Assembly: GCA_900696485.1 (NCBI GenBank)
Contig: CAADGG010000063.1
Span: forward strand, 1-64,000
Direction: 5' to 3'
Length of the DNA: 64,000 bases
Origin: an uncultured Pseudomonadota bacterium
GTDB lineage: Bacteria; Myxococcota_A; UBA9160; PR03
Shown here: positions 39,791 to 48,093 of the stretch, in pieces
Numbering within the stretch: the stretch's first letter is position 1
Layout of the letters: the number at the start of each line of letters is the position of its first letter
Notes under the pieces: model-generated
What the model was told of the DNA's origin: nothing
The model's input: only the letters and a program-made list of their open reading frames with translations
Database searches by the model: none
Made by a program: the position numbers and the translations under genes

Positions 39791-42112
39791 ATGAGTAATG
39801 CCAGGAGAAACCTAGCTCAGATCCTGCACGACAAGAATACTTGGTGGGTGCACTTTCTGATCGTTGCCACGATCTGCATCGCCGGGCTGCTCTATCTCGG
39901 CACGGAGACCTATACCGGAGCGCCGCCGCTCACGGATTTCGAGAACTCCGCCGGGGAGGTCGTGATCTCCAAGGAAGAGATCAAGCACGGGCAGGAGGTC
40001 TTCCATCTCCGCGGCCTGATGGGCTACGGCTCGTTCTGGGGCGACGGCGCGGAGCGCGGGCCGGACTTCACCGCCGAGGCCCTGCACCGGATGGCGATGA
40101 CGATGCGCGCCCACTACACGGAGGCCGCTACGCCGCCGCTCACGGACTACGATACCGACGCGATCGCCGCACGGGTCGTGCGTGAGATCAAGACGAACAC
40201 GTGGAACGAGCAGGCCGATGTCGTCGTCATCAACGACGCCCAGATCCGCGCCTTCGAGGAGCTGAACCAGCACTACACGCGGATGTTCAATGATCCGAAC
40301 TACGAGGGCGCCTTCGATCCGATCGGGTACATCAGCGACCCGGAGGATCTCCGCGGCCTCACCGCGTTCTTCTACTGGGGCGCGTGGGTCGCCGGCGCGC
40401 AGCGGCCGGGCCAGACCTACAGCTACACCCACAACTGGCCCTACGACGTCGCGGCCGGCAACGTCGCCACCACCGAGACGCTGCTGTGGAGCGTCATCTC
40501 GATCTTCGGCCTGTTCGCCGGGATCCTGGTGGTGCTGTACATCTACGGCCAGTTCAAGGAGCAGGGCGATCCGTTCTCCGGCAACGGCACGTCGCTGACG
40601 ACGAACGATCTCGAGACGGGACGGGTGCGTGCCACCCAGCGCGCCTGTTACAAGTTCTTCGTCTTCTCGATCCTGCTGTTCGGGGCCCAGGTCCTCGCCG
40701 GCCTGCTCGCCTCCGCCGACTTCGTCCGGCCGTTCGGCGTGTCGCTCGGCAGCATCATCCCGTTCAACGTCCTGCGCAGCTACCACACGCTGTTCCAGAT
40801 CTACTGGTTCTTCATGGCGTGGGTCGGCTACACGATCTTCTTCCTGCCCCGGATCTCGAAGGTTCCGGCCGGCCAGTTGACCCTGATCAATCTGCTGTTC
40901 GCGATCTCGGTCTTCACCGGCGTCGGCGCCCTCGTCGGCATCTACGCCGGGCAGACCGGCATGATCACCGGCTCACTCGCCTATTGGCTCGGTGGCCAGG
41001 GCTGGGAGTTCCTGGAGCTCGGCCGGTTCTTCCAGTACACGCTGCTCGGCTCGTTCGCCCTGTGGATCTTCATCATCTACCGGTCGGTCAAGCCGTGGCT
41101 CACGCGGAAGAACATCTGGTCGGTTCCGTCGTGGCTGCTCTACGGCAGCGGCATCATGGTGGCGTTCCTGTTCTTCGGCCTGATGATCTCGCCGGAGCAG
41201 AACTTCGCCGTGTCGGACTACTGGCGCTGGATGGTCGTGCACATGTGGGTCGAAGTGACCTTCGAGGTGTTCACGACCGTGATCGTCGGGTACATGCTGG
41301 TCCAGATGGGCCTCATCTCCCGGATGATGTGCGAGCGGGTCGTCTTCCTCGCCGTCATGCTGTTCCTGATCACGGCAACGCTCGGCATCTCGCACAACTT
41401 CTACTGGATCGCGAAGCCGACGGGCATCATCGCAGTGGGCGGGGTCTTCTCCACCCTCCAGGTGCTGCCGCTGCTGCTGATCACGCTCGACGCCTGGCGG
41501 ATGCGCTCGGAGGTCGTGAACGCCAAGGGGCACTTCCTCGCGGGTCGACAGGTCTTCCTGATGGAGGGCGTCTGGCTGTTCATCCTGGGCGTGAACTTCT
41601 GGAACATCTTCGGTGCGGGGCTGTTCGGTTCGCTGATCAACCTCCCGATCGTCAACTACTACGAGCACGCCACGTACCTCACCGGCAACCACGCGCACGC
41701 CGCGATGTTCGGCGTCAAGGGCAACGTCGCCCTGGCCGGCATGCTGTTCTGCGCGCAGCATCTGCTGCCGAAGGGGGCATACAGCGAGAAGCTGGTGAAG
41801 ACGTCGTTCTGGTCGCTGCAGATCGGTCTCGCGTTGATGATGTTCCTGGACCTGTTCCCGGCCGGGCTCTACCAGCTGATGGTGGTGTTCCGCGAAGGGC
41901 TCTGGTTCGCCCGCTCGCACGAGATCGTGACGGGAACCGTGTGGAAGACCCTGACCTACTTCCGCTCGATCGGAGGCACGCTGTTCATCGTGGGCGGCGT
42001 CCTTCCGCTGATGTGGTTCTTCGTGTCCCGAGCCGGCCAGCTCAAGGCGGAGACGCCGGAACTCGAGAGCGAAGGCGAGTGGACGGTCTACGAGAAGGAC
42101 TGGGCGGCGTGA
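39791..42112 (+). CDS. nod: Putative nitric oxide dismutase (Nod), quinol-NO-reductase homologue
   Basis: 773 residues from ATG 39791, six bases after GGAGGAG. The N-terminal membrane helix and periplasmic domain (to about 225) and about twelve further helices match qNOR. FeB ligands H484 and E488 (HMWVEVTFE) are kept, but the usual His-His pair is H535-N536 (GISHNFYW), and the active-site Glu of the ALE(V/P)LP block is Gln557 (FSTLQVLP). The AH-YYVE quinol-binding segment reads LLASADFVRPFG, lacking the His and Glu. With a constant offset of 24 these are positions 560 and 581 of Geobacillus qNOR. They are substitutions described for Nod of Methylomirabilis, which converts 2 NO to N2 and O2. 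A qNOR-like reductase with altered sites cannot be excluded. Confidence 0.85.
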   Translation: MSNARRNLAQILHDKNTWWVHFLIVATICIAGLLYLGTETYTGAPPLTDFENSAGEVVISKEEIKHGQEVFHLRGLMGYGSFWGDGAERGPDFTAEALHRMAMTMRAHYTEAATPPLTDYDTDAIAARVVREIKTNTWNEQADVVVINDAQIRAFEELNQHYTRMFNDPNYEGAFDPIGYISDPEDLRGLTAFFYWGAWVAGAQRPGQTYSYTHNWPYDVAAGNVATTETLLWSVISIFGLFAGILVVLYIYGQFKEQGDPFSGNGTSLTTNDLETGRVRATQRACYKFFVFSILLFGAQVLAGLLASADFVRPFGVSLGSIIPFNVLRSYHTLFQIYWFFMAWVGYTIFFLPRISKVPAGQLTLINLLFAISVFTGVGALVGIYAGQTGMITGSLAYWLGGQGWEFLELGRFFQYTLLGSFALWIFIIYRSVKPWLTRKNIWSVPSWLLYGSGIMVAFLFFGLMISPEQNFAVSDYWRWMVVHMWVEVTFEVFTTVIVGYMLVQMGLISRMMCERVVFLAVMLFLITATLGISHNFYWIAKPTGIIAVGGVFSTLQVLPLLLITLDAWRMRSEVVNAKGHFLAGRQVFLMEGVWLFILGVNFWNIFGAGLFGSLINLPIVNYYEHATYLTGNHAHAAMFGVKGNVALAGMLFCAQHLLPKGAYSEKLVKTSFWSLQIGLALMMFLDLFPAGLYQLMVVFREGLWFARSHEIVTGTVWKTLTYFRSIGGTLFIVGGVLPLMWFFVSRAGQLKAETPELESEGEWTVYEKDWAA

Positions 42113-42297
42113 GACGACGCAGCCTAGGATCGGCCTGAAACTCGACCGGGGTTCCCGGGAAGCGCTCCGCGCCTCCCGGGGGCCCCGGTCGAATCTCTTC
42201 TGCCTTTGCGCCGGCGGTTTCCGGAACCGGACGCGCGGCGCGGAAGGCGCCCGAACGAGAAGACTCCTGAACGAGAAGCGAGAGAAAGGTTGGTCAG

Positions 42298-42678
42298 TTG
42301 GCAAACATCATCACCGACGAATGCGTGAACTGCGGAGCCTGCGAGAGCGTGTGTCCGGTCGGCGGCATCTCGAGTGATGGAAGCCAGTTCGTCATCGACG
42401 CCACCCACTGCACGGAGTGCGTCGGGTTCTACCATACCCAGCAGTGTGCCCGGGTCTGCCCGGTCGACTGCTCGATCATCGACCCGGACAACATCGAGAC
42501 CGAAGCGGAGCTGTTCGAGCGCGCCAAGAAGCTCAACCCGCCGGGGGCCCCGGAGCTGGTGCTCAGCCCCGACACCTCCCACTTCCAGGCTCACAACCGC
42601 ACCTTGGGGGGGACGCTGCGCCGCCGGGTGGGCCGCTGGATCCACGGCGCCCGCGGCGATTCCGAACCGTCGGAGTAG
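42298..42678 (+). CDS. Two-cluster [4Fe-4S] ferredoxin, YfhL-like
   Basis: 126 residues from TTG 42298, with GAGAGAAAGG upstream. The first cluster motif is C9-x2-C12-x2-C15-x3-C19P. The second is C38-x2-C41-x8-C50-x3-C54P, whose eight-residue insert is characteristic of YfhL/Allochromatium-type 2[4Fe-4S] ferredoxins with very low potential clusters. After residue 80 there is a ~45-residue basic, Ser/Arg-rich tail that usual ferredoxins lack. It follows the NO-dismutase-like gene by 185 bases on the same strand and may donate electrons to a nearby enzyme; this is inference from position. Benzoyl-CoA-reductase-type pathways use the same ferredoxin class. Confidence 0.9.
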   Translation: MANIITDECVNCGACESVCPVGGISSDGSQFVIDATHCTECVGFYHTQQCARVCPVDCSIIDPDNIETEAELFERAKKLNPPGAPELVLSPDTSHFQAHNRTLGGTLRRRVGRWIHGARGDSEPSE

Positions 42679-42937
42679 TCGGGATCGCCGGCCCCCGAAG
42701 CCGCTGCGAGCCGACCTCCGGAACGGTCTCCACCGAACGTTCGCCTCCGGCTTTGGACCTGGGCGTTGGACCTATGATCGGAGTCATGCCGCCGGTCACC
42801 GCGAGTGGGCATCGTGTGCCCCATTGGCTATTCCATTCATCACCTACTCCTACCGCCGTCCATCCCCGTCCATCACCGGCGATCGTCGATGATCTTCGGA
42901 TTTCGAGCCGACGGCCGAGGCACACCGTGGAACTTCG

Positions 42938-43237
42938 ATGCTGAAATACTATCTGTTGGGGTTCACCGTCGTGGGCATCGCCCTCTTCTACGCCTACGTC
43001 GCGGATCCCTGCAACAAGCTGGTGCGGATGGAGTTCGCGGAGCGGCATCCCGAGTACCAGATCATCGATTCGGACGCTTATCAGGGATCCCGGGAAACGG
43101 TTCGTTGCCGCATCTCCTATCGCAAGCCGGACAGTGACGAAGTTCACCGGCAGGTCTGGTTGTACGTCAACGACGGGAAGGAAGGTTGGCGCTTCTCGAA
43201 GGTCGTGGCCGCGAAAACCGACGACGAAACGCCGTAG
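42938..43237 (+). CDS. Small protein with N-terminal membrane anchor, function unknown
   Basis: 99 residues from ATG 42938. MLKYYLLGFTVVGIALFYAYVA is a single hydrophobic segment without a clear cleavage site, so the protein is probably anchored with its C terminus outside the cytoplasm. The rest is a compact alpha/beta-looking domain (YQIIDSDAYQGSRETVRCRISYRKPDSDEVHRQVWLYVNDG and GWRFSKVV) with two Cys. No family is recognised. It ends 16 bases before the radical SAM gene, so the two are likely co-transcribed. The 259 bases upstream show no feature. Confidence 0.7.
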   Translation: MLKYYLLGFTVVGIALFYAYVADPCNKLVRMEFAERHPEYQIIDSDAYQGSRETVRCRISYRKPDSDEVHRQVWLYVNDGKEGWRFSKVVAAKTDDETP

Positions 43238-43253
43238 GCGGCCGGCCGATCCC

Positions 43254-44279
43254 GTGCTGGCCCCGTTCTTCACACGTTCTCGCCACGACCGGGCCCCGAA
43301 GAGCGTCGGCTGGCTACGACCCCGCTTCAACGGCCCGAGCCTGGCCCGCATGCTACGCAGCGTCGACCCCCGCGTGCTGGCGTTCCACGCGGCTTACGAA
43401 CTGCGCCTTCGGCTCCAGCGCCCGCTTCCGGGGCCACCGCGCCTGTTCCCGACGGCGCTCTATCTCGAGACCTCGAGCTATTGCCGCGGCGCGTGTGCAG
43501 ACTGCTACGTCCCGGCCGTCGACCGGGCCCGCCACGTCCATCTCGACGTCGCCGTCCTCGACCGCGTGCTCGCCGCCGCCACCCGGCTGCCCCTCGCGTA
43601 CGTCTGCATCGTCGGTGGGGAACCGCTCGACCCCTCGATCCTCGAGACCAACCTGCGGCTGGTGCGAGACCACCCGCGGACCCGGTTCCTGATCTGCACG
43701 AGCGGCGAGCCGGGGATCGGACCCGAACTCGAACGGGAGTTCGCCCGCCTGCGCAATCTGTCGCTGCTGTTCTCGTTCGACGGTCTCGCCGCGACGCACG
43801 ATGCCATCCGGCCGCGGACCTCCTTCGAGCGAGCCTACGCGTCGCTGGAGGCCTATGGCCGGTCGAGCGGAAATCTGTGCGGCGCGAGCATCACGCTGCG
43901 GGCCGAGAACTGGCAGGAGACGACCAGCCGCGCCTTCATCGACCCGCTCAGCGAGGCCGGATGTCACTACTTCGCCTACGCGCCGTGCGAGACTGGGAGC
44001 GGCCCGGCGCTCCGCCCCGAGCAGCAGAGCCAAGCCCTCGCCCGGCTCGCCGAGCTCTCGGCGTCGTCCTCCGCGCTGATCTTCGCCCAGCCGCAGGGGC
44101 AGTTGCTCGGACGCAAGATCCTGCCGGCACGACGGCTCTACACGCTGGTCGTCGACTACGAGGGCAACGTCTACACGTCCCGACGCGGTCCGCAGTTCGG
44201 GAACGTGCACGACGCCGACCTCACGGCGCTGCTCTCGCAGCCGGCTCTGCAGGCCTCGTACGGCGCTCTCGCTACTTGA
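43254..44279 (+). CDS. Radical SAM domain protein
   Basis: 341 residues from GTG 43254; ATG 43350 is an in-frame alternative without a better ribosome site. SSYCRGACADCYVP holds the [4Fe-4S]-binding C77-x3-C81-x2-C84. CIVGGEPLDPSIL (near 120) is the GGEP loop that contacts SAM, LLFSFDGLAATHDAIR and FERAYASLEAY follow as in the MoaA/PqqE/AlbA group. The C-terminal part (CHYFAYAPCETG; LVVDYEGNVYTSRRGPQFGNVHDADL) resembles a SPASM region, but the usual set of Cys is missing. Substrate unknown. Its 3' end overlaps the convergent acyl-CoA dehydrogenase gene by eight bases. Confidence 0.85.
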   Translation: MLAPFFTRSRHDRAPKSVGWLRPRFNGPSLARMLRSVDPRVLAFHAAYELRLRLQRPLPGPPRLFPTALYLETSSYCRGACADCYVPAVDRARHVHLDVAVLDRVLAAATRLPLAYVCIVGGEPLDPSILETNLRLVRDHPRTRFLICTSGEPGIGPELEREFARLRNLSLLFSFDGLAATHDAIRPRTSFERAYASLEAYGRSSGNLCGASITLRAENWQETTSRAFIDPLSEAGCHYFAYAPCETGSGPALRPEQQSQALARLAELSASSSALIFAQPQGQLLGRKILPARRLYTLVVDYEGNVYTSRRGPQFGNVHDADLTALLSQPALQASYGALAT

Positions 44280-45450
44280 GCTCCTCGCGGCCGTAGCCAA
44301 GGATGTTGCGTGCGATGATGAGGCGCTGGATCTCGCCGGTGCCCTCGTAGATGTCGGTGATCCGGACGTCGCGGAACCACTTCTCGAGCAGGTGCTCGCG
44401 CGAGGCGCCCATCGGGCCCACCAGCTCGATGCAGCCCTGGGTGATCTCGCGCACCGCAGCGCCCGCTTTGGCCTTGCAGATCGACGATTCGAGGTTGTTC
44501 GGCTGGCCCTGGTCCGAGAGCCAGGCCGCACGCAGCACCGTCAGCATCGCGGCCTCGTAGAGCGCTTCGAGCTCGAGGAAGCGCTGGGCCGCCGCCGACT
44601 GGGCGGCGATCCCGGGCCCGGGCTCGACCTGGATGCCGGCCTCGCGCAGCGCGTCGCGCGTGAAGTCGAGCGCCGCTTCCGCGATCCCGAGGCCGATCCC
44701 CGCGACCGCCGGCCGGGTCATGTTGAAGGTCTTCATCACGCCGCGGAAGCCGCCGGAGGACTCCTGCGGGATCTCTTCCTTGCCCCCGAGCAGGTTGCCG
44801 CGCGGGATCCGACAGTTGTCGAACACGTAGGCGGCGGTGTCGTCGGCCCGGATACCGAGTTTCTTCTCCTTGCCGGACACGATGAAGCCCGGTGCCCCCT
44901 TCTCGACCAGGAAGGACTTGATGCCGGCCCGGCCCGCGGACTTGTCGATCGTCGCCCACACGACGACGCCCTGCGCGCGACATCCGGTGGTGACGAAGAT
45001 CTTCTCGCCGTTCAGCACCCATTCGTCGGTGGCCTCATCGAGCACCGCCGTCATCTGCACGCGCGACGGATCGGAGCCGCAACCCGGCTCGGTGATCGCC
45101 ATCGCGAGCGTGAGCCCGCCCCACTTCTGCTGCTGCTCGGGCGTTCCGGCCGCGCGCAGCGCCGCGTTGCCGAGCCCGCCCTTGCCGCGCCGCATGCGCA
45201 CCGAGTAGTCGCCCCAGGTCTGCCCGGCCGTCAGCAGCATGCTCATCACGCCGAGGCCGGTGTCCTCGGGCTCGCGGCCGGCGAACAGGCTCATCGTCGG
45301 CGGGAAGTCGCCGGCCTCCGGCAGCTCGTCGGGCGGGAACTCGTCCTCGTGCTCGTCGTAGTGCCGCGCATAGCTGCGGCAGACGAGCGCTTCGCGGCGG
45401 ACCGCATCGAGAATCTTCTGGTCGTTCGTCGTCAGCATGAAGTCGATCAT
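44272..45450 (-). CDS. Acyl-CoA dehydrogenase
   Basis: 392 residues from ATG 45450. AMAITEPGCGSDPSRVQMTAV and WVLNGEKIFVTTGCRAQGVVVWATID form the flavin domain. GVMKTFNMTRPAVAGIGLGIAEAAL and the terminal VRITDIYEGTGEIQRLIIARNILG, with the EGTGEIQR block containing the usual catalytic Glu, form the C-terminal domain. All expected FAD contacts are present, so it should be active. The N-terminal helical domain has an unusual insertion (residues about 35-60, EHEDEFPPDELPEAGDFPP). It follows the other dehydrogenase by 18 bases in the HxlR-controlled operon. Confidence 0.93.
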   Translation of the reverse strand: MIDFMLTTNDQKILDAVRREALVCRSYARHYDEHEDEFPPDELPEAGDFPPTMSLFAGREPEDTGLGVMSMLLTAGQTWGDYSVRMRRGKGGLGNAALRAAGTPEQQQKWGGLTLAMAITEPGCGSDPSRVQMTAVLDEATDEWVLNGEKIFVTTGCRAQGVVVWATIDKSAGRAGIKSFLVEKGAPGFIVSGKEKKLGIRADDTAAYVFDNCRIPRGNLLGGKEEIPQESSGGFRGVMKTFNMTRPAVAGIGLGIAEAALDFTRDALREAGIQVEPGPGIAAQSAAAQRFLELEALYEAAMLTVLRAAWLSDQGQPNNLESSICKAKAGAAVREITQGCIELVGPMGASREHLLEKWFRDVRITDIYEGTGEIQRLIIARNILGYGREELK

Positions 45451-45468
45451 GAGAGCCTCCTGGCGCTG

Positions 45469-46578
45469 CTAGAGCGCCACCGTGCCTTCGAGGACGCCGA
45501 GGGTCCGGGCGTTGCGATACCAGAGTTCGATGGGATGCTCGCGGATGAAGCCGTGACCGCCGAGCACCTGCACGCCGTCGTCGGCGATCTTCATCGCCTG
45601 GCGGGCGCAGTAGCTGCGCGCAAGATGGGCTTCCCGCGTCGCATCGACCCCGTGTTCGAGGCGGCTCGCCGCCTTCCAGGTGAGCCAGCGCATGGCATCG
45701 ACCTCGATGCGCATGTCCGCCAGCGTGAACGCGATGGCCTGCTTGCGCGCGATCGCCTCGCCGAAGGCCTCGCGGTCCTTCGCGTACGGGATCGCGTACT
45801 CCATGACGGCCCGGGAGAGCCCCACCAGCACGGTCCCGAGCGCCGTGCGCGAGAGGTTCACCAGCCGCCGCGCATCGCAGCCCGCGTCGCCGCCGAGCCG
45901 GCCAACGGCCGGCAGCTCGACCCGCTCGAGCGCGAGCGATCCCGTCGGCAACCCGTTCAGCCCGAGCTTCTTCTCCGGCTCGGAGATCTCGAGGCCGGCC
46001 GCATCGCGCGGGACGATGAAGGCCTGGACCGCTTCGAGGCCGACGCCTTCTCCGGCGCGCGCCAGCACCAGGAAGTGGCTGGCCCGATCGGCCATCGGCA
46101 CGAAGCACTTGGCGCCGGACAGCACCCAGCCGTCGCCCTTGCGTTCGGCCACCGTGCGCAGGCCGATCGGATCGAAGCACGGACCCGGCTCGACCAGCGC
46201 CAGCGACGCCGCGTGGTAGCGGTCGCCACAGAACAGCGGCAGCAGTTCGCGCTGCTGGGCCTCGGTCCCGAACTCGACGACCGGCATCGCGAACAGCGCC
46301 GGCGCCAGCGCGGCCAGCGCGAGCCCCGCGTCGCCGCACGCCAGCTCCTCGAGCACCAGCGCGTTGGTGATCGGCGAACGCGCCTCACCGCCCCCCCCGT
46401 AGGCCTCGGGGATCTGCGTCGAGACCAGCCCGAGCTGCCAGCTCTGCTCGAGGAAGTCCTCCGGCACGAGGCCCTCTTCTTCGCTCTTGCGCGCGATCGG
46501 CCGGACGGCGCTGTGCGCGAACTCGCGCATCGCCTCGCGGACGATCTCCTGCTCTTCGGTGGGTCCGAACGAGATCAC
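45469..46578 (-). CDS. Acyl-CoA dehydrogenase
   Basis: 369 residues from GTG 46578, which overlaps the HxlR-family stop (GTGA). The N terminus (ISFGPTEEQEIVREAMREFA) and LGLVSTQIPEAYGGGGE are standard. The flavin domain carries ALVEPGPCFDP rather than TEPxAGSD and WVLSGAKCFVPMADRA. The C terminus ends GGHGFIREHPIELWYRNARTLGVLEGTVAL, i.e. the protein stops at the EGT block that normally continues into the FAD-binding GTxEI/QR helix. It is therefore slightly short. The pair with 44272-45450 could be a heteromeric enzyme. Confidence 0.9.
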   Translation of the reverse strand: MISFGPTEEQEIVREAMREFAHSAVRPIARKSEEEGLVPEDFLEQSWQLGLVSTQIPEAYGGGGEARSPITNALVLEELACGDAGLALAALAPALFAMPVVEFGTEAQQRELLPLFCGDRYHAASLALVEPGPCFDPIGLRTVAERKGDGWVLSGAKCFVPMADRASHFLVLARAGEGVGLEAVQAFIVPRDAAGLEISEPEKKLGLNGLPTGSLALERVELPAVGRLGGDAGCDARRLVNLSRTALGTVLVGLSRAVMEYAIPYAKDREAFGEAIARKQAIAFTLADMRIEVDAMRWLTWKAASRLEHGVDATREAHLARSYCARQAMKIADDGVQVLGGHGFIREHPIELWYRNARTLGVLEGTVAL

Positions 46579-47387
46579 GGGGTTCTCCTCTGGGGCTTCC
46601 GACGTCCCGGCTCGGCGCGCTCCGCGTGCGCCGCACTCGGACGAGGGATCTGGTGGAAGTAGTGATCGAGAGCTGCGCGGCCGCCCTCCTTGGTCAGCAG
46701 ACCGCGCTTGATGGCATCCCGGGAATCGAGCAGGCCGAGGGCGACGCCACACCACACCCGCGCCTCCGCCGTGTATCGGACATCGGCGCCGTCGGCGAAG
46801 CCGCGCGTCACCGTACAGTGTTGATCGGCGATCCGGATCGTCCAGACGCCACCGCCCGGACCCGAGAGCCGGATCTCGAACACGATGGCGGCGCCGCGCG
46901 CGTTCTCGTCGCGCAACAGGAACGGCAGCGATTCGAGGATCGACTGCGCCGACGTCTCGGTGAACGGCCCCACGTCTGCGATGTGCTCCTCCATCGCGTG
47001 ACGGACCCACCAGCGCGCGATGGCGGCGATGATCGGCTCGAGCGTGCGGCCGCGTGACGTGACGGCGTAGAGCGAACGTCCGCTGCCGCCGCGCGGCGCC
47101 TCTCCCACGCCGGTCTCGCCGGCCGGCACGGACTCGACCCAACCCTCTTCGGCGAGCTGACGAAGGCGTGCTGACAGCACCCGCGGGGCGATACCGGTCC
47201 GCTGGCGCAGCTCCTGGAAGCCCTTGGCGCCGCCGAGCAGCTGACGCAGCAGCACGAGCGTCCAACGGTCGCCGATCCGCTCGAGCGCCCGCGCGACCGG
47301 ATCGAAGATCTGACCGGGTCGCGGAACCTCCCGATCGCCGGGGGGTCCCTCTCGGCTGGGTTCTTCGAGGGGTTTCCGATCAGTCAC
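46575..47387 (-). CDS. HxlR-family transcriptional regulator with SCP2-like C-terminal domain
   Basis: 270 residues from GTG 47387. The winged helix spans about 25-110: FDPVARALERIGDRWTLVLLRQLLGGAKGFQELRQRTGIAPRVLSARLRQLAEEGWVE is the HxlR pattern (single-domain MarR-like dimer). Residues about 140-250 form a second domain like sterol-carrier-protein-2 (VFEIRLSGPGGGVWTIRI, TAEARVWCGVALGLLDSRDAIKRGLL), a lipid or acyl-CoA ligand fold. It sits first in an operon with two acyl-CoA dehydrogenases and overlaps the next gene by four bases. It probably senses an acyl-CoA or lipid and controls this operon; that is inference. Confidence 0.88.
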   Translation of the reverse strand: MTDRKPLEEPSREGPPGDREVPRPGQIFDPVARALERIGDRWTLVLLRQLLGGAKGFQELRQRTGIAPRVLSARLRQLAEEGWVESVPAGETGVGEAPRGGSGRSLYAVTSRGRTLEPIIAAIARWWVRHAMEEHIADVGPFTETSAQSILESLPFLLRDENARGAAIVFEIRLSGPGGGVWTIRIADQHCTVTRGFADGADVRYTAEARVWCGVALGLLDSRDAIKRGLLTKEGGRAALDHYFHQIPRPSAAHAERAEPGRRKPQRRTP

Positions 47388-47456
47388 GAGAGAAGTATCT
47401 ACTTGATACTGACAGCGATGTCAAGAAAGTTTGAGTCGCCTCTCCGCTAAGCTGCA

Positions 47457-47932
47457 GGGCGACCGGAGCGGGACGGAGGATCGCCGGTGGGCAAACACCG
47501 CCCACGGGAGGAAAGTCCGGGCTCCACAGGGCAGGAAGGTCGCTAACGGCGACCCGGGGTGACCCGAGGGAAAGTGCCACAGAAACACACCGCCGATGGC
47601 CGGTGAAGCCGCGAGCCTGGTGAGGGTTCGCGGGGGAGGCACAGGCAAGGGTGAAATCGTGGGGTAAGAGCCCACGCACCGTCCGGGTGACCGGCGGTGG
47701 GGCAAACCCCTTCCGGAGCAAGCTCGAATAGGGACGCCGCCGAGGGTGACCCGCCCGAGTCTCTCGATGTCGCCTTGCGGCGGCGCCGGGGGGCCGGCGT
47801 CCGGGTGAGAGCGCTCGAGCGACGCAGCAATGCGCCGCCTAGACGAATGGTCCTCGCCGGCTCCGCAGCGTCCGGAAACGGGCGCTTCGGCGTCGGAACA
47901 GAACCCGGCTTACAGGCTCGCTCCGGTCGCCG
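47457..47932 (+). ncRNA. rnpB: RNase P RNA, bacterial type A
   Basis: The universally conserved P4 5' strand GAGGAAAGTCCGGGCTCC is at 47508-47525, and the matching 3' block ACAGAACCCGGCTTAC at 47898-47913. The ends pair as P1: GGCGACCGGAGCG (47458-47470) with CGCTCCGGTCGCC (47919-47931). GGTGAAACCGAGCC-like and AAGCTCGAATAG blocks lie between. About 475 nt is longer than the usual 380-400, with the extra length in the GC-rich stretch near 47745-47880. It is the catalytic RNA that trims tRNA 5' ends. It is read away from the HxlR operon. Confidence 0.97.
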
Positions 47933-47939
47933 ATCGCAA

Positions 47940-47965
47940 GCCGCCCCCGCGACCGCGGGGGCGGC
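47940..47965 (+). terminator. GC-rich hairpin after rnpB
   Basis: GCCGCCCCCGC (47940-47950) pairs perfectly with GCGGGGGCGGC (47955-47965) around a GACC loop, eight bases after the end of RNase P RNA. There is no T-run after it. In a genome this GC-rich it is still the most likely 3' end signal for rnpB. Confidence 0.7.
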
Positions 47966-48093
47966 TGCCATCGTATACTCCCGCGCTTCACACCCGCGAT
48001 CCAGGCCTCGAACCGCTCGGCCGGACCGGCCCGGCCCGGACGTCCGGGCCGACAGCCAGCCGAACGCGACCTCACCCCCAGCAGGAGTCCGGC

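Noticed and set aside
39791..42112. First reading as an ordinary quinol-dependent nitric oxide reductase (NorZ).
   Set aside because: The overall match fits, but the His-His pair is His-Asn, the active-site Glu is Gln and the quinol-site His/Glu are absent, so dismutase is the better call.
47457..47932. Protein-coding frames on both strands across the RNase P RNA.
   Set aside because: The conserved P4 blocks and paired ends identify a structural RNA; the frames have no protein similarity.
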